A stretch of DNA of 64,000 nt from Phenylobacterium sp. J426. Its GTDB lineage: Bacteria > Pseudomonadota > Alphaproteobacteria > Caulobacterales > Caulobacteraceae. The stretch spans positions 83,450 through 147,449 of the forward strand of contig NZ_JAJOMY010000003.1 in assembly GCF_024699945.1 (NCBI RefSeq), in the 5' to 3' direction. The notes beneath the pieces are model-generated. The model had not been told where the DNA came from and searched no databases. It saw only the letters and a program-made list of their open reading frames with translations. The position numbers and the translations under genes were made by a program. This document shows, piece after piece, positions 8,552 to 16,416 of this stretch; the first letter of the stretch is position 1, and each line of letters begins with the position of its first letter.

Positions 8552-8602
8552 ACCCATTCAGTTAGACAACCCATATAGTTTATAAACCCATAAGGGCTGG
8601 GT
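8552..8602. promoter_or_regulatory. Operator candidate: three ACCCAT(A/T) repeats spaced 17 bp, plus an inverted repeat
   Basis: In the divergent region between the WYL regulator and the Ubl gene, ACCCATT at 8552, ACCCATA at 8569 and ACCCATA at 8586 are exactly 17 bp apart. The last copy also pairs with TGGGT at 8598-8602 (ACCCA, 7-nt spacer, TGGGT). AT-rich sequence between them could be the -10 region. Position and periodicity suggest regulator binding. Confidence 0.5.
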
Positions 8603-8622
8603 GCTTTTCAGGAGACTCTTAC

Positions 8623-8955
8623 GTGAGCACGAACGAAACAACGGCGAAGGAGAAGCCGGACAGCGACAAGGGCGGTCCCGGCAGCGGCCATGGCGGCGGC
8701 CAGGACAAGAAGGTGGACCTGCTGATCATCGTCAGCGGCGATGAGGTCGAGGTGAAGGCGAAGCTCGACGATGAACTGAGCGAGGTGGTCGAGACGGCTC
8801 TCAAGAAGACCGAGCACAAGGGTCGCCCGGTGACCGACTGGGATTTGCGCACGGAAAGCGGCGAAGTCCTGGACCTCAACCGCACTGTCAGGTCCTACAG
8901 CCTGCAGGACGGCGCTATTCTGTCCCTGACGCTGAAGGCCGGGGTCGCTGGGTGA
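8623..8955 (+). CDS. bilA: Ubiquitin-like modifier protein (BilA-like)
   Basis: A 110-residue protein with a flexible Gly/Ser/Lys-rich tail (residues 1-28, containing GGPGSGHGGGQDKK) followed by one beta-grasp domain (VDLLIIVSGDEVEVKAKLDD to ILSLTLKAGVAG). It ends directly in glycine, G110, as an activated or nearly activated Ubl would. Such proteins are often annotated as DUF2604 or multi-ubiquitin relatives. The start is GTG at 8623 with GGAG eight bases upstream. It is first of four genes encoding an E2-like, a JAMM and an E1-like protein. It would be adenylated by the E1 and attached to a target. Confidence 0.82.
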   Translation: MSTNETTAKEKPDSDKGGPGSGHGGGQDKKVDLLIIVSGDEVEVKAKLDDELSEVVETALKKTEHKGRPVTDWDLRTESGEVLDLNRTVRSYSLQDGAILSLTLKAGVAG

Positions 8956-9497
8956 ACGACCAGGTCGTCGATCCAGCCGTCTCTCGGGCCAAGTTCGAGC
9001 GCGAGCTTGAGCAGTTCCGCCGACTTGAGGCCATGCACCGCCAACGCGGCTGGTGGCTCATGTCGGCGGAATTCCCGATCGTGCAGATCGCCTTCTTCGT
9101 TCCTAATGTCCGTCCGGCCACGGTGGCTGTCTGCGCCAGGTTCGATTTCACCAACTATGACTTGTGGCCGCCGTCGGTGACCTTCGTGGACTTCCATACC
9201 GGCAAGCCGCTCACCCACGAGGAGGTCGGCCTGCAGTTCCATCGAGCGCTCCCGGACGGCACCGTGGCGGCCATGCTGCAGGGGCATCCGGGCAAGCCGG
9301 CGTTCCTGTGCCTGCCAGGCGTACGCGAGTACCACGAGCACCCCGCTCACACGGGCGACAGCTGGCTGCTGCACCGCGGCCGCGGCGAAGGGGGATTGCT
9401 GTTCCTGGTCGACAAGATTTCCACCTACGGGTCAGAGCCCGCTGTTCTGCAGGTGCAGATGCGGGTCGGCCTCCAGCAGGGATATGCGCCGCTTTGA
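8952..9497 (+). CDS. bilB: E2-like ubiquitin-conjugating protein (BilB-like)
   Basis: A 181-residue protein of the bacterial E2/RWD-like class found in Ubl operons. After the N-terminal helix (FERELEQFRRLEAMHRQR), beta strands (FPIVQIAFFVPNVRPATVAV) lead to the core FLCLPGVREYHEH with C120 as the candidate thioester cysteine, then the HTGDSW motif near 133-138. The GTG start overlaps the bilA stop (GTGA), so the two are coupled. It would take the Ubl from the E1 and pass it to substrate. A metal-binding role for the His cluster is an alternative. Confidence 0.78.
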   Translation: MNDQVVDPAVSRAKFERELEQFRRLEAMHRQRGWWLMSAEFPIVQIAFFVPNVRPATVAVCARFDFTNYDLWPPSVTFVDFHTGKPLTHEEVGLQFHRALPDGTVAAMLQGHPGKPAFLCLPGVREYHEHPAHTGDSWLLHRGRGEGGLLFLVDKISTYGSEPAVLQVQMRVGLQQGYAPL

Positions 9498-10009
9498 CCG
9501 TTAGCCTGACCATAGTTGAGCGCGTCGTAGCGCCGCGCAGCGTCATCGAGGAGACCCAAGCTCACCTGCGCTCCGCCGGCGTGATGGGGTTGGAGGGCAT
9601 GGCCCTCTGGGCGGGCGCGCTCGAAGACAATGTTTTCCACATCCGCGCGGCGATCGTTCCGCAGCAGCAGGGCCACCGAACAGAACACGGGTTGGCTGTC
9701 TCAGTGCCCGGCGCCGAACTCCACCGCATCAACATGTGGTTGCACCGCAACCGGATGCGGCTGATCGCCCAAATCCACAGTCACCCGACCGAAGCCTTCC
9801 ACAGCGACACGGACGACCGCTACGCCATCGCGACGGCCTTGGGCTCGCTGTCCATCGTGGTGCCCGACTTCGCTGTCCGGCCCTTCAGGCTCGACGACTG
9901 CGCCGCCTACCGCCTTTCACCGCGCCCCTGGTGGCACTTCTCCGACCAACCTCACTGGCGCGCTCTCGGCTACCCCGAGCTTTCCCGCACGCTTCAGATC
10001 GCGGCCTGA
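9494..10009 (+). CDS. bilC: JAMM/JAB metalloprotease, Ubl processing or deconjugation (BilC-like)
   Basis: A 171-residue MPN-fold zinc protease. With a TTG start at 9494, overlapping the bilB stop (TTGA), the JAMM ligands are E34 in GLEGMALWAG, H95 and H97 in QIHSHPTEAF, S104 and D107 in HSDTDD. The His-to-Ser spacing is one residue shorter than in AMSH-type enzymes. It would trim the Ubl precursor or remove it from targets. An open frame continues upstream to 9164 but overlaps bilB fully, so the short coupled start is preferred. Confidence 0.84.
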   Translation: MTVSLTIVERVVAPRSVIEETQAHLRSAGVMGLEGMALWAGALEDNVFHIRAAIVPQQQGHRTEHGLAVSVPGAELHRINMWLHRNRMRLIAQIHSHPTEAFHSDTDDRYAIATALGSLSIVVPDFAVRPFRLDDCAAYRLSPRPWWHFSDQPHWRALGYPELSRTLQIAA

Positions 10010-10012
10010 GCC

Positions 10013-11574
10013 GTGGCGATCGCGAACTTCTTCGATCGCACGCTCTTGAGCGCCGCTCAGGCGCTGCAGGGTTTCAACCCGCAAGAGATCCGCACCCGGC
10101 TCGCAGGACTGGCCGTGGAGCTAGCCTTCGATGCGTCGGCGACAACCCGCGCTGAAGGCCGGGCAGCGCTGGACATGGCAGCTCGGCTGCTGGCGCGCCT
10201 GTATCCCACCTTGCGGCTCACCCCGTTAGGACTCGGCGGCCGCGGCGCACGGCACTGTTCTGGCCGGGCTGGCCAGGGCGATCAACCCGAGCATTGATCT
10301 GCCCAAGACGGGGCGCTCCGCCGTCACCCTGGTCTTCGGCGACACGGCTGTGCGCCGGCGCAATCCAGTCATTTATGCGGGATCAGATGGGTGGCTGGCC
10401 AAGGCGTCCGAGAACGGTCCGCAAGGGATCGGCGAAACGGACCTGCCCTATGGTGCGGGAGCGGCGGCGTGTCTGGCCGCTGCAAACGTCTTCCGGGCAC
10501 TCTTCGCCGACGCCCTTCCCAATCCTCGACTCGACAGCGATGCGGTGCTGTCGACATTCGACTTCTCGACCGGCGCTACGGCCACCCAGGGTCCGGCGAC
10601 GACGGGCCTGGATCTCGGAGGCGCCCCGATTGTCGGCCTCGGCGCTATCGGCAACGGTGTGATCTGGGCGCTGGCGCGTGACCCCGGCCCGGTTGGCGCC
10701 GTGCATTTGGTCGACCACGAGGCGGTGGAACTGACCAATCTCCAGCGCTACGTGCTCAGCACACAGGCGGATGTCGGCCGCGTGAAAGTGGAAGTCGCGC
10801 GAACCGCCTTGCTGGCAGGCGCCAGCCGACTCGAACCACTGACGTTCCTGACGCGCTGGGACGACTATGTGGTCGGGCGTGGCCATCCCTCCTTCGACCG
10901 CGTGGTGGTCGGCCTCGACTCGGCGGCGGATCGCATCGCGGTGCAGGCTGCCCTTCCCCGACGGGGTTCTGAACGCCTGGACCCAGGCGGGCGATCTGGG
11001 CGTCTCGCGCCACGACTTCCTTGGCGAGGACGCCTGCTTGGCCTGCCTCTACATGCCGACCCAGGCCGCCCCGAACCGGGATGAAGAGATCGCGACGGCG
11101 CTCGCGCTTCCTCTCGAGCAACCCATCCTGCTCGATATCCGCGAGCGGCTTGTGAATGGGCAGCCAGTGGGTGAGCCGTTCGTGCGGCAGGCCGCCGAGC
11201 GGCTCGGTGTCGCCCCGGAGGTGCTCCTGCCGTTCGCCCAGGAGCCGCTGAACCAGTTCTACGCCAAGGCCGTCTGTGGCGGGCAGGTCCTGCGTCCGAC
11301 TGCTCGGCCACCCGTCGAAGCCCCCCTCGCGTTCCAGTCCGCCATGGCGGGCGTGCTGCTGGCCGCAGACTTCGTGGTGGAGTCTGGCGGCCTTCGGCAG
11401 GTCGCGCTGCCGACGAAGACGACGCTGGATCTTACCCGGCCGCTCGGCCGGCGGCTCGGCGTAAGGATCCGCAAGGCCGACGCGGCAGCTCCTGCGCGCT
11501 GCCTCTGCCAAGACGCGGATTTCCGCGCGGCCTACGAACGTCGCTATGGCGCCACCAAGCCGGATGAGGCCTGA
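10013..11574 (+). CDS. bilD: E1-like ThiF-family Ubl-activating enzyme (BilD-like), two frameshifts
   Basis: Three consecutive frames make an E1 of about 520 residues starting GTG at 10013. The N-terminal helical part runs to about 10235, where the first shift falls. The second frame holds the adenylation domain: GxGxxG in VGLGAIGNGVIWALAR, then HLVDHEAVELTNLQRYVL with the conserved Asp, Asn and Arg, and Lys in GRVKVEVA. A second shift at about 10947-10960 leads to DGVLNAWTQAGDLGVSRHD and DACLACLYMP, which holds the likely thioester Cys. It ends TKPDEA. Well-conserved motifs in all three frames suggest sequence errors or very recent inactivation. Confidence 0.8.
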
Positions 11575-11624
11575 AATCTGGCTCGTGTGTTTCGTCCGCG
11601 CCAAGCCGGCCGGCGACATGCCGG

Positions 11625-12229
11625 CTAGCGGCTCCGGTCTCGTCCGAACTGGCGAGCCGGATCTGGCGAATGTTCTCGCAGCGCGAATTCCGCAAAGCGA
11701 TGGAGATCGTAGTCTGTGCGCCCAAAGAGCCGCACCAATCCCCCCTCGATCATGTCAACGCCCGCCCCTGCTTTCCTAGCCAGGTTCAGAACGGCGTGCG
11801 CCAACTCGCGCGGCAAGTAGAGCACCACAAGAGGAAAGGCCTCCGCGTGCCGCCCACCGAAGCCTCCGGCGTTGCAGCTGCTCACCGGAAGCGCGCCCAG
11901 CGCTGATAGCGCCAGCACTGCGGAAATGACGCCCACATCGAGGCCCCAAAGGTCGTCCTCCGGGAGCTCGGCGTCCTCGAGTTCCTCCGCGTAAGCTTCA
12001 GCCTCTTCATCAAGGTCGTCGGCCTTGGCGAACCGATCGAAAAGCGCGCGCTCGCGCTGCACGGCATCAGCGACCACGCCCCAGGAGACGCCGCGGAGGT
12101 CGCGGTACTGCTGGTTGCCCTGCAGCCCAATCTCCTCCCCTGATCGGCCTCGGTCTCGCTAATGGTGGCGAGCGCATCGAGGTCGAGCTCTTGATCGTCA
12201 GGCGCATGGTAGGTGCGACCGGCTCTCAT
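11625..12229 (-). CDS. Hypothetical protein converging on the Ubl operon, one frameshift
   Basis: Two frames join near 12138 into a protein of about 200 residues starting MRAGRTYHAPDDQELDLD at ATG 12229. An acidic middle (DDLDEEAEAYAEELEDAELP) leads to an alpha/beta part (GVISAVLALSALGALPVSSC, then VVLYLPRELAHAVLNLA). Domains of this kind occur in uncharacterised defence-island genes, but I do not recognise the family. It ends 51 bases from bilD and starts 87 bases from the divergent RHH gene. It could be a Bil accessory or an unrelated cargo gene. Confidence 0.6.
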
Positions 12230-12315
12230 CGTAGTCCCAGCTTGACTATGAACCCCGGATATGGAACAAAACCGCAACCCTCGACCGGGCGCCGATATGG
12301 CGCCACTCTGGCGTC

Positions 12316-12528
12316 ATGAGCTTCGATTCGAAAACCAGCAACGTTCGGCCACTGGACCGCATCAACCTGCGCTTGTCAGCCGCAACGTTCGCCGCTGTAG
12401 ATGAATGTCGCGCGGCACGGCCCGGCTCGGTGTCTCGAAACACTTGGATCGCCGAGGCGATCGAAGAGAAGCTCGCGCGGGACGCGAGCGCCGGAGCGCA
12501 AGCAGAAGGCCAGCGCCGCAATGCCTAG
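12316..12528 (+). CDS. Ribbon-helix-helix DNA-binding protein, possible controller of the R-M operon
   Basis: A 70-residue protein with an RHH pattern: the strand DRINLRLSAATFAAVDECR and then a helix with SRNTWIAEAIEEKLAR, as in CopG/Arc-type repressors. Its stop overlaps the methyltransferase start (ATG at 12521 within the last codons), so it is the first gene of the operon. It probably controls expression of the restriction-modification genes or replaces a classical C protein; that role is inferred from position. Confidence 0.72.
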   Translation: MSFDSKTSNVRPLDRINLRLSAATFAAVDECRAARPGSVSRNTWIAEAIEEKLARDASAGAQAEGQRRNA

Positions 12529-13691
12529 CTTCTATGAGTTCTTCGCCGGCGGAGGCATGGCCCGCGCCGGGCTGGGCGATGGTTGGACGTGTTTGTTCGC
12601 GAACGACTTCGACTACAAGAAGGGCCTCACCTATCAGGACAACTGGGGCACCGGCGGCGAACTGAAGATCGGGGATGTCGGCAAGCTGAAAGCCTCCGAG
12701 TTGCCGGGCACGGCGGACCTCGTGTGGGGCTCGTTCCCATGCCAGGACCTGTCGCTCGCCGGCGGCGGCGCCGGCCTGAAGGGCGAACGCTCGGGGACCT
12801 TCTACCCGTTTTGGAAGGTGGTGAAGGCCCTGATCGCCGAAGACCGCGCGCCTAAGATCATCGCGCTCGAGAATGTTTGCGGGACCCTCACCTCCCACGG
12901 CGGCAAGGACTTCGAAGCCATCTGCAAGACCTTCGCCGACGCGGGCTATCGGTACGGCGCCTTGGTGATCAACGCCGCACTTTTCGTGCCGCAGTCGCGC
13001 CCGCGCCTGTTTGTCGTCGGCGTGCACAGGGACGTCGAGATCGATCCTGCCCTGATCTCCAGTGGCCCGGTCGAGCCCTTCCACACCGCGGGCCTGCGTC
13101 GCGCCTTCGAGCGTGTTGGGAAGCCGGCGCTTAAGAACATGATCTGGTGGAACGTGCCGCCTCCGCCCCGGCGCAACAACACGTTCGCCGACCTGATCGA
13201 AGAGAATCCCACCAGCGTCGCTTGGCATACCGCCGCCGAGACCCGGCAGCTCCTGGCGATGATGTCGTCGGTGAACCACGACAAGGTCACGGCCGCCAAG
13301 CGCGCGGGCCGCAAGATGGTCGGCGGCGTCTACAAGCGCACGCGCCACGACGAGAATGGGGACAAGGTCCAGCGCGCCGAGGTCCGCTTCGATGACGTCG
13401 CCGGCTGCCTGCGTACGCCTGCCGGGGGGGTCGAGCCGCCAGGTCATTATCGTCGTCGACGGCGAGAACGTTCGCAGCCGCCTGATTTCCGCGCGCGAGA
13501 CAGCTCGCCTGATGGGGCTGCCGGACGAGTACCGGCTGCCAAAGAACTACAACGAGGCCTATCACCTAACCGGCGATGGCGTGGCGGTGGACGTCGTCCG
13601 CCACTTGGCGCATCACATCTTCGAGCCGCTGCTGGGCATCGGCCAGGAGGCGACCTGCGCCGAGGCTGACGACGAGGCGGCTGCCGCGTGA
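12521..13691 (+). CDS. DNA (cytosine-5) methyltransferase, one frameshift at a G7 run
   Basis: A type II m5C methyltransferase of about 390 residues. Motif I is FYEFFAGGGMARAGLG, motif IV with the catalytic Cys is GSFPCQDLSLAG, motif VI is IIALENVCG, motif VIII is QSRPRLFVVG, motif IX is SARETARLMGLPDEYR and motif X is GDGVAVDVV. The target-recognition region (about residues 190-300) is short. The frame changes at seven Gs (13424-13430), with motifs IX-X in the other frame, which points to a homopolymer indel. Its stop overlaps the next gene by four bases. It protects host DNA from the linked nuclease. Confidence 0.9.
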
Positions 13692-14548
13692 GCGTCATCC
13701 CCTGCGAACAGGATGTGCGGCTTCGCGCCGAAATCGACCGTTTCGCAGACGCGCTGAAGACCCAGGCCCATCTGCTCGGCGAGCACGGTCTCGATGAGGC
13801 GAGCTTCTACGACTCGCCGATCTTCCGCGGCGCGATCGAGAAGCTACGCGGTGAGTTCTCCGCCACGCTCCGCGGCAAGCGCGAGTTCATCCAGCACGTC
13901 CTCAATCATCTGGAGGACGGCGGGTTCATCCAAGGCTGGGACAAGGCCAAGCGCGGCGCACGGAACGACTACTACGTGCGGCTTAACAGCGGCCGGACGG
14001 CGGTGATCGACCAGAAGGGCTGCCTTGATGGCGCCAACACCAACATCTTCGAGAGGCCGCCCGAGGCCGACGAGTTCGTCACCTGGAGCCTGTGCACCAA
14101 CACCGGCGCCGATCCGCGGCGCAACGCCTGGTCCGGCATCCACACACGCCTAAGCGCCGAGATGCTCAGCCGCAATCAGCGGGTGGACGGCGTGGTGATC
14201 TGGGACATGATCTGCGGCACCTTCGGCCGCCCCTGCCCCAAGCTCCAACGAACTGACATGACGGGTCGCATGACGATCGTCGGCCCATTCCGCACGCCAC
14301 CGCCCTGCGTCTACGTCCTGCCCGCGCAAATTCCTTCCCCGCGAGTTCCGCACGCGGCCGCCCAGGGCCTGGACAGCGTCGAGTTGCTCAGCGCCTTCCA
14401 CCGAGCCTTCCGGGGCCTTGCCGACGAGGTTCACTACGTCGACTTCGACGTTCGAGAGAGCGGAGAGGATCTGTTGCGGCGGACCACGATCCGGCGCGCC
14501 GGCATAGTCCAGCACGCTTCGGAGTGGACGGCCAACCGGCGTGTCTAG
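13688..14548 (+). CDS. Candidate restriction endonuclease of the m5C operon
   Basis: A 286-residue soluble protein starting four bases inside the methyltransferase stop. Its most conserved-looking segment is NDYYVRLNSGRTAVIDQKG, where an acidic residue before QK could be a variant PD-(D/E)XK active site, followed by CLDGANTNIFERP. It has no recognisable HTH or ATPase. Position directly after the methyltransferase and before a second nuclease makes it the probable restriction subunit, but I do not recognise the family, so the function is inference. Confidence 0.6.
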   Translation: MSVIPCEQDVRLRAEIDRFADALKTQAHLLGEHGLDEASFYDSPIFRGAIEKLRGEFSATLRGKREFIQHVLNHLEDGGFIQGWDKAKRGARNDYYVRLNSGRTAVIDQKGCLDGANTNIFERPPEADEFVTWSLCTNTGADPRRNAWSGIHTRLSAEMLSRNQRVDGVVIWDMICGTFGRPCPKLQRTDMTGRMTIVGPFRTPPPCVYVLPAQIPSPRVPHAAAQGLDSVELLSAFHRAFRGLADEVHYVDFDVRESGEDLLRRTTIRRAGIVQHASEWTANRRV

Positions 14549-15296
14549 CTCTGAGCCCAGCCTGTTCGGAAGCAATCCGGATCACGTCCGCCGCCCGCCG
14601 TTCGAGACGGACGATCTGCGCAGCAACCTTCAACGCTTCTTGGACTCGCCCTTCGAAGGCGATCCTTCGGGCGCTCGTCCGCCGGTCGGCAACTATCGAT
14701 GGGGCGTCTACGCCTTCTTCGACTACGACGGCGAGCCGATCTATGTCGGCCAGACGAACGAGCAGCTACGCACCCGCATCCGTCGCCACCTGACAAATCA
14801 GCGGACTGACGCGGTCGCCATGTCAGTGCTGGACCCGTTCGAGGTGTTCGAGATCGAGGTCTGGCCCCTGCCACAGTTTCAGACGGTTAGCGCCAAGGAC
14901 AAGGTGTCGGCCCAGCCGGCTAAGGCCCACCTGGACGGCTTAGAGCGGCTGATCACCGCTCAGGCGATCGCGAACTCTCGCTTCAAGGCCATCCTGAACG
15001 AGAAGGACCCGCCGCCCGGAGCCTTGCAGGTTGAGGCGCCGCCATCTTTCCGGGACCGCATTGTCTCGCCTCGCGTCCATGAGCTGCGGGCTCATCCCGA
15101 CTTCCGCATTGCGCGGCGCGCCCTGATCATCTCGCGCCTGGCGCAGGTGATCTCCGAGCGCCAGGTCAAGGGCGGACTGCGGCGCGTACTCCTCACCCAA
15201 GCGAAGCGCCTCCAATGGCTGGCTGGCCGCCGGTATGAGGCGACGGGTGGGGCTGCCTCCGTACCAACAGAGGCCGAGCCGGAGGATGAAGAATGA
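14541..15296 (+). CDS. GIY-YIG nuclease, probable restriction component
   Basis: A 251-residue protein with a GIY-YIG domain near residues 50-85: GVYAFFDYDGEPIYVGQTNE supplies both halves of the signature (GVY and YVG) and LRTRIRRHL the catalytic Arg. The helical C-terminus (RRALIISRLAQVISERQVKGG) is likely DNA-binding. Its start overlaps the previous gene by eight bases. GIY-YIG restriction enzymes exist (Eco29kI, Hpy188I), so this may be the cutter or a second nuclease. It is the last gene of the operon. Confidence 0.8.
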   Translation: MSSSEPSLFGSNPDHVRRPPFETDDLRSNLQRFLDSPFEGDPSGARPPVGNYRWGVYAFFDYDGEPIYVGQTNEQLRTRIRRHLTNQRTDAVAMSVLDPFEVFEIEVWPLPQFQTVSAKDKVSAQPAKAHLDGLERLITAQAIANSRFKAILNEKDPPPGALQVEAPPSFRDRIVSPRVHELRAHPDFRIARRALIISRLAQVISERQVKGGLRRVLLTQAKRLQWLAGRRYEATGGAASVPTEAEPEDEE

Positions 15297-15383
15297 GCGA
15301 CGGCCGCTAAGCCGCGGTGCTAACATTCTTCTCCCGGGATTGAACACCGGAGCCAATCTGCCGCTGAAGCCATCAGGCGAACG

Positions 15384-15495
15384 TCACTTAGACGCAGCGT
15401 GAGCGGTGATCTCGCAGTCCAGTTCCTTGATGAGGTACTTGCCCCGCTCCAGAGTAACGAGGTTGGTGGCGGTGAGCCCCCAATTGACCCCTGAT
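15384..15495 (-). pseudogene. C-terminal fragment related to the membrane protein at 40309-40579
   Basis: The minus strand reads NWGLTATNLVTLERGKYLIK followed by ELDCEITAHAASK and a stop. The same pattern, LERGKYLIRELDCDI, ends the small membrane protein encoded near 40.5 kb. Only this C-terminal block is visible; nothing upstream matches the hydrophobic N-terminus. It is probably a remnant of a paralog beside the mobile island. Confidence 0.45.
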
Positions 15496-15661
15496 CGCAG
15501 AGTCGCCCCGCTCCGCTGACACCTCGCGTCCGCCGAAGACCTGGTGGGCGATCGATGCCAGCAGCCGCAGCAGGCCACGAGAAGGCCGGCCCAGTACTTC
15601 CAGCCGAGGAATACGGATCTCGAAGCCTGCGCCGCCACGGAGCCGCCTCCCGTCTTCACGT

Positions 15662-15780
15662 CGGAACGAGCCGAGCGGTTCCTTCGCCCGGCCCAGCCAA
15701 ATCCGGAGGCGAATGCAACTGAAGTCCGCGTTGGCGACGATGCCAACTCCTGCGAGCCAGGGCAGACCCTTTGCATCGCG
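15662..15780. repeat. Dispersed repeat, copy A (copy B at 25339-25450)
   Basis: This segment matches 25339-25450 over its length by eye, sharing blocks such as CGGAACG(A/G)GCCGAGCGGT, CGGCCCA and CCCTTTGCATCG. Read on the minus strand both give related peptides ending KEPLGSFR or EGPLGPFR. It may be a decayed conserved coding fragment or a mobile repeat. Confidence 0.55.
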
Positions 15781-15890
15781 TGCGATCCAACGCAGCCGCC
15801 GCAGGGTCCGGCGCGCCGCCAGGTCCCGCGGTCGCACCGGGAACGCCGCGGCCAAGCGCCCGTTCCTTCGCAGACTGGTTGGAGGGCAAG

Positions 15891-16416
15891 ATGGCCAAAT
15901 CAGACAAACCCGATGCGATCGCGCTTCTGAAGGCGGATCACCGCAAGGTGGAGGAACTGTTCGCCGAGTTTGAAGGCGCCAAGGGCGATGGCAAGAAGCG
16001 CAAGCTCGCTGAGCAGATCTGCCTCGAGCTGACCGTCCACACCAAGATTGAAGAGGACATCTTCTATCCCGCCTGCAAGGGCAAGATTGAAGAGGACCTG
16101 CTTGGGGGAGGCCTATGTCGAGCACGACAGCGCCAAGGTGCTCATCGCCGAAATCGAAGCCGGCGGTCCGGACGACGAATTCTACGACGCCAAGGTGAAG
16201 GTGCTCTCTGAGATGATCGAGCACCACGTCGAGGAAGAGGAGAAGCGTTCGGAGGGGATGTTCGCGCAGGCCCGCGCGGCCGGCCTGGATATGGACGCGC
16301 TCGGCGAGGCCATGGCCTCCCGTAAGACCGAACTGATGGCCGAGTACAAAGCCACCGGACTTCCCACGCCTGAGACGCCCACCCTCGACAACACGAGCCT
16401 CGGGCCCACGGCGTGA
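15891..16416 (+). CDS. Hemerythrin-like HHE domain protein, one frameshift
   Basis: A soluble di-iron or oxygen/NO-sensing four-helix protein of about 175 residues. Iron-ligand candidates are in LKADHRKVEELF, VHTKIEEDIFYPA, YVEHDSAKVL and EHHVEEEEK. The frame changes at a G5 run (16104-16108). The ATG at 15891 has a GGAGG at about 15881. It overlaps the downstream lipid kinase GTG start. It ends with a Pro-rich tail. Related proteins act in oxygen, iron or stress sensing. Confidence 0.85.

Larger units (their letters stand above)
15297..15890. other. Remnant region between the defence island and hemerythrin
   Basis: No intact gene is evident. It contains the C-terminal remnant at 15384-15495 and the dispersed repeat at 15662-15780, annotated separately. 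The rest (15496-15661 and 15781-15890) shows no convincing frame. A GGAGG Shine-Dalgarno for the hemerythrin gene lies near 15881. Confidence 0.45.

Noticed and set aside
9164..9493. N-terminal extension of the JAMM protein to an upstream ATG
   Set aside because: It would overlap the E2-like gene completely, and the extra residues are Arg/Pro-rich. The TTG at 9494 forms a TTGA overlap and gives a normal JAMM length.
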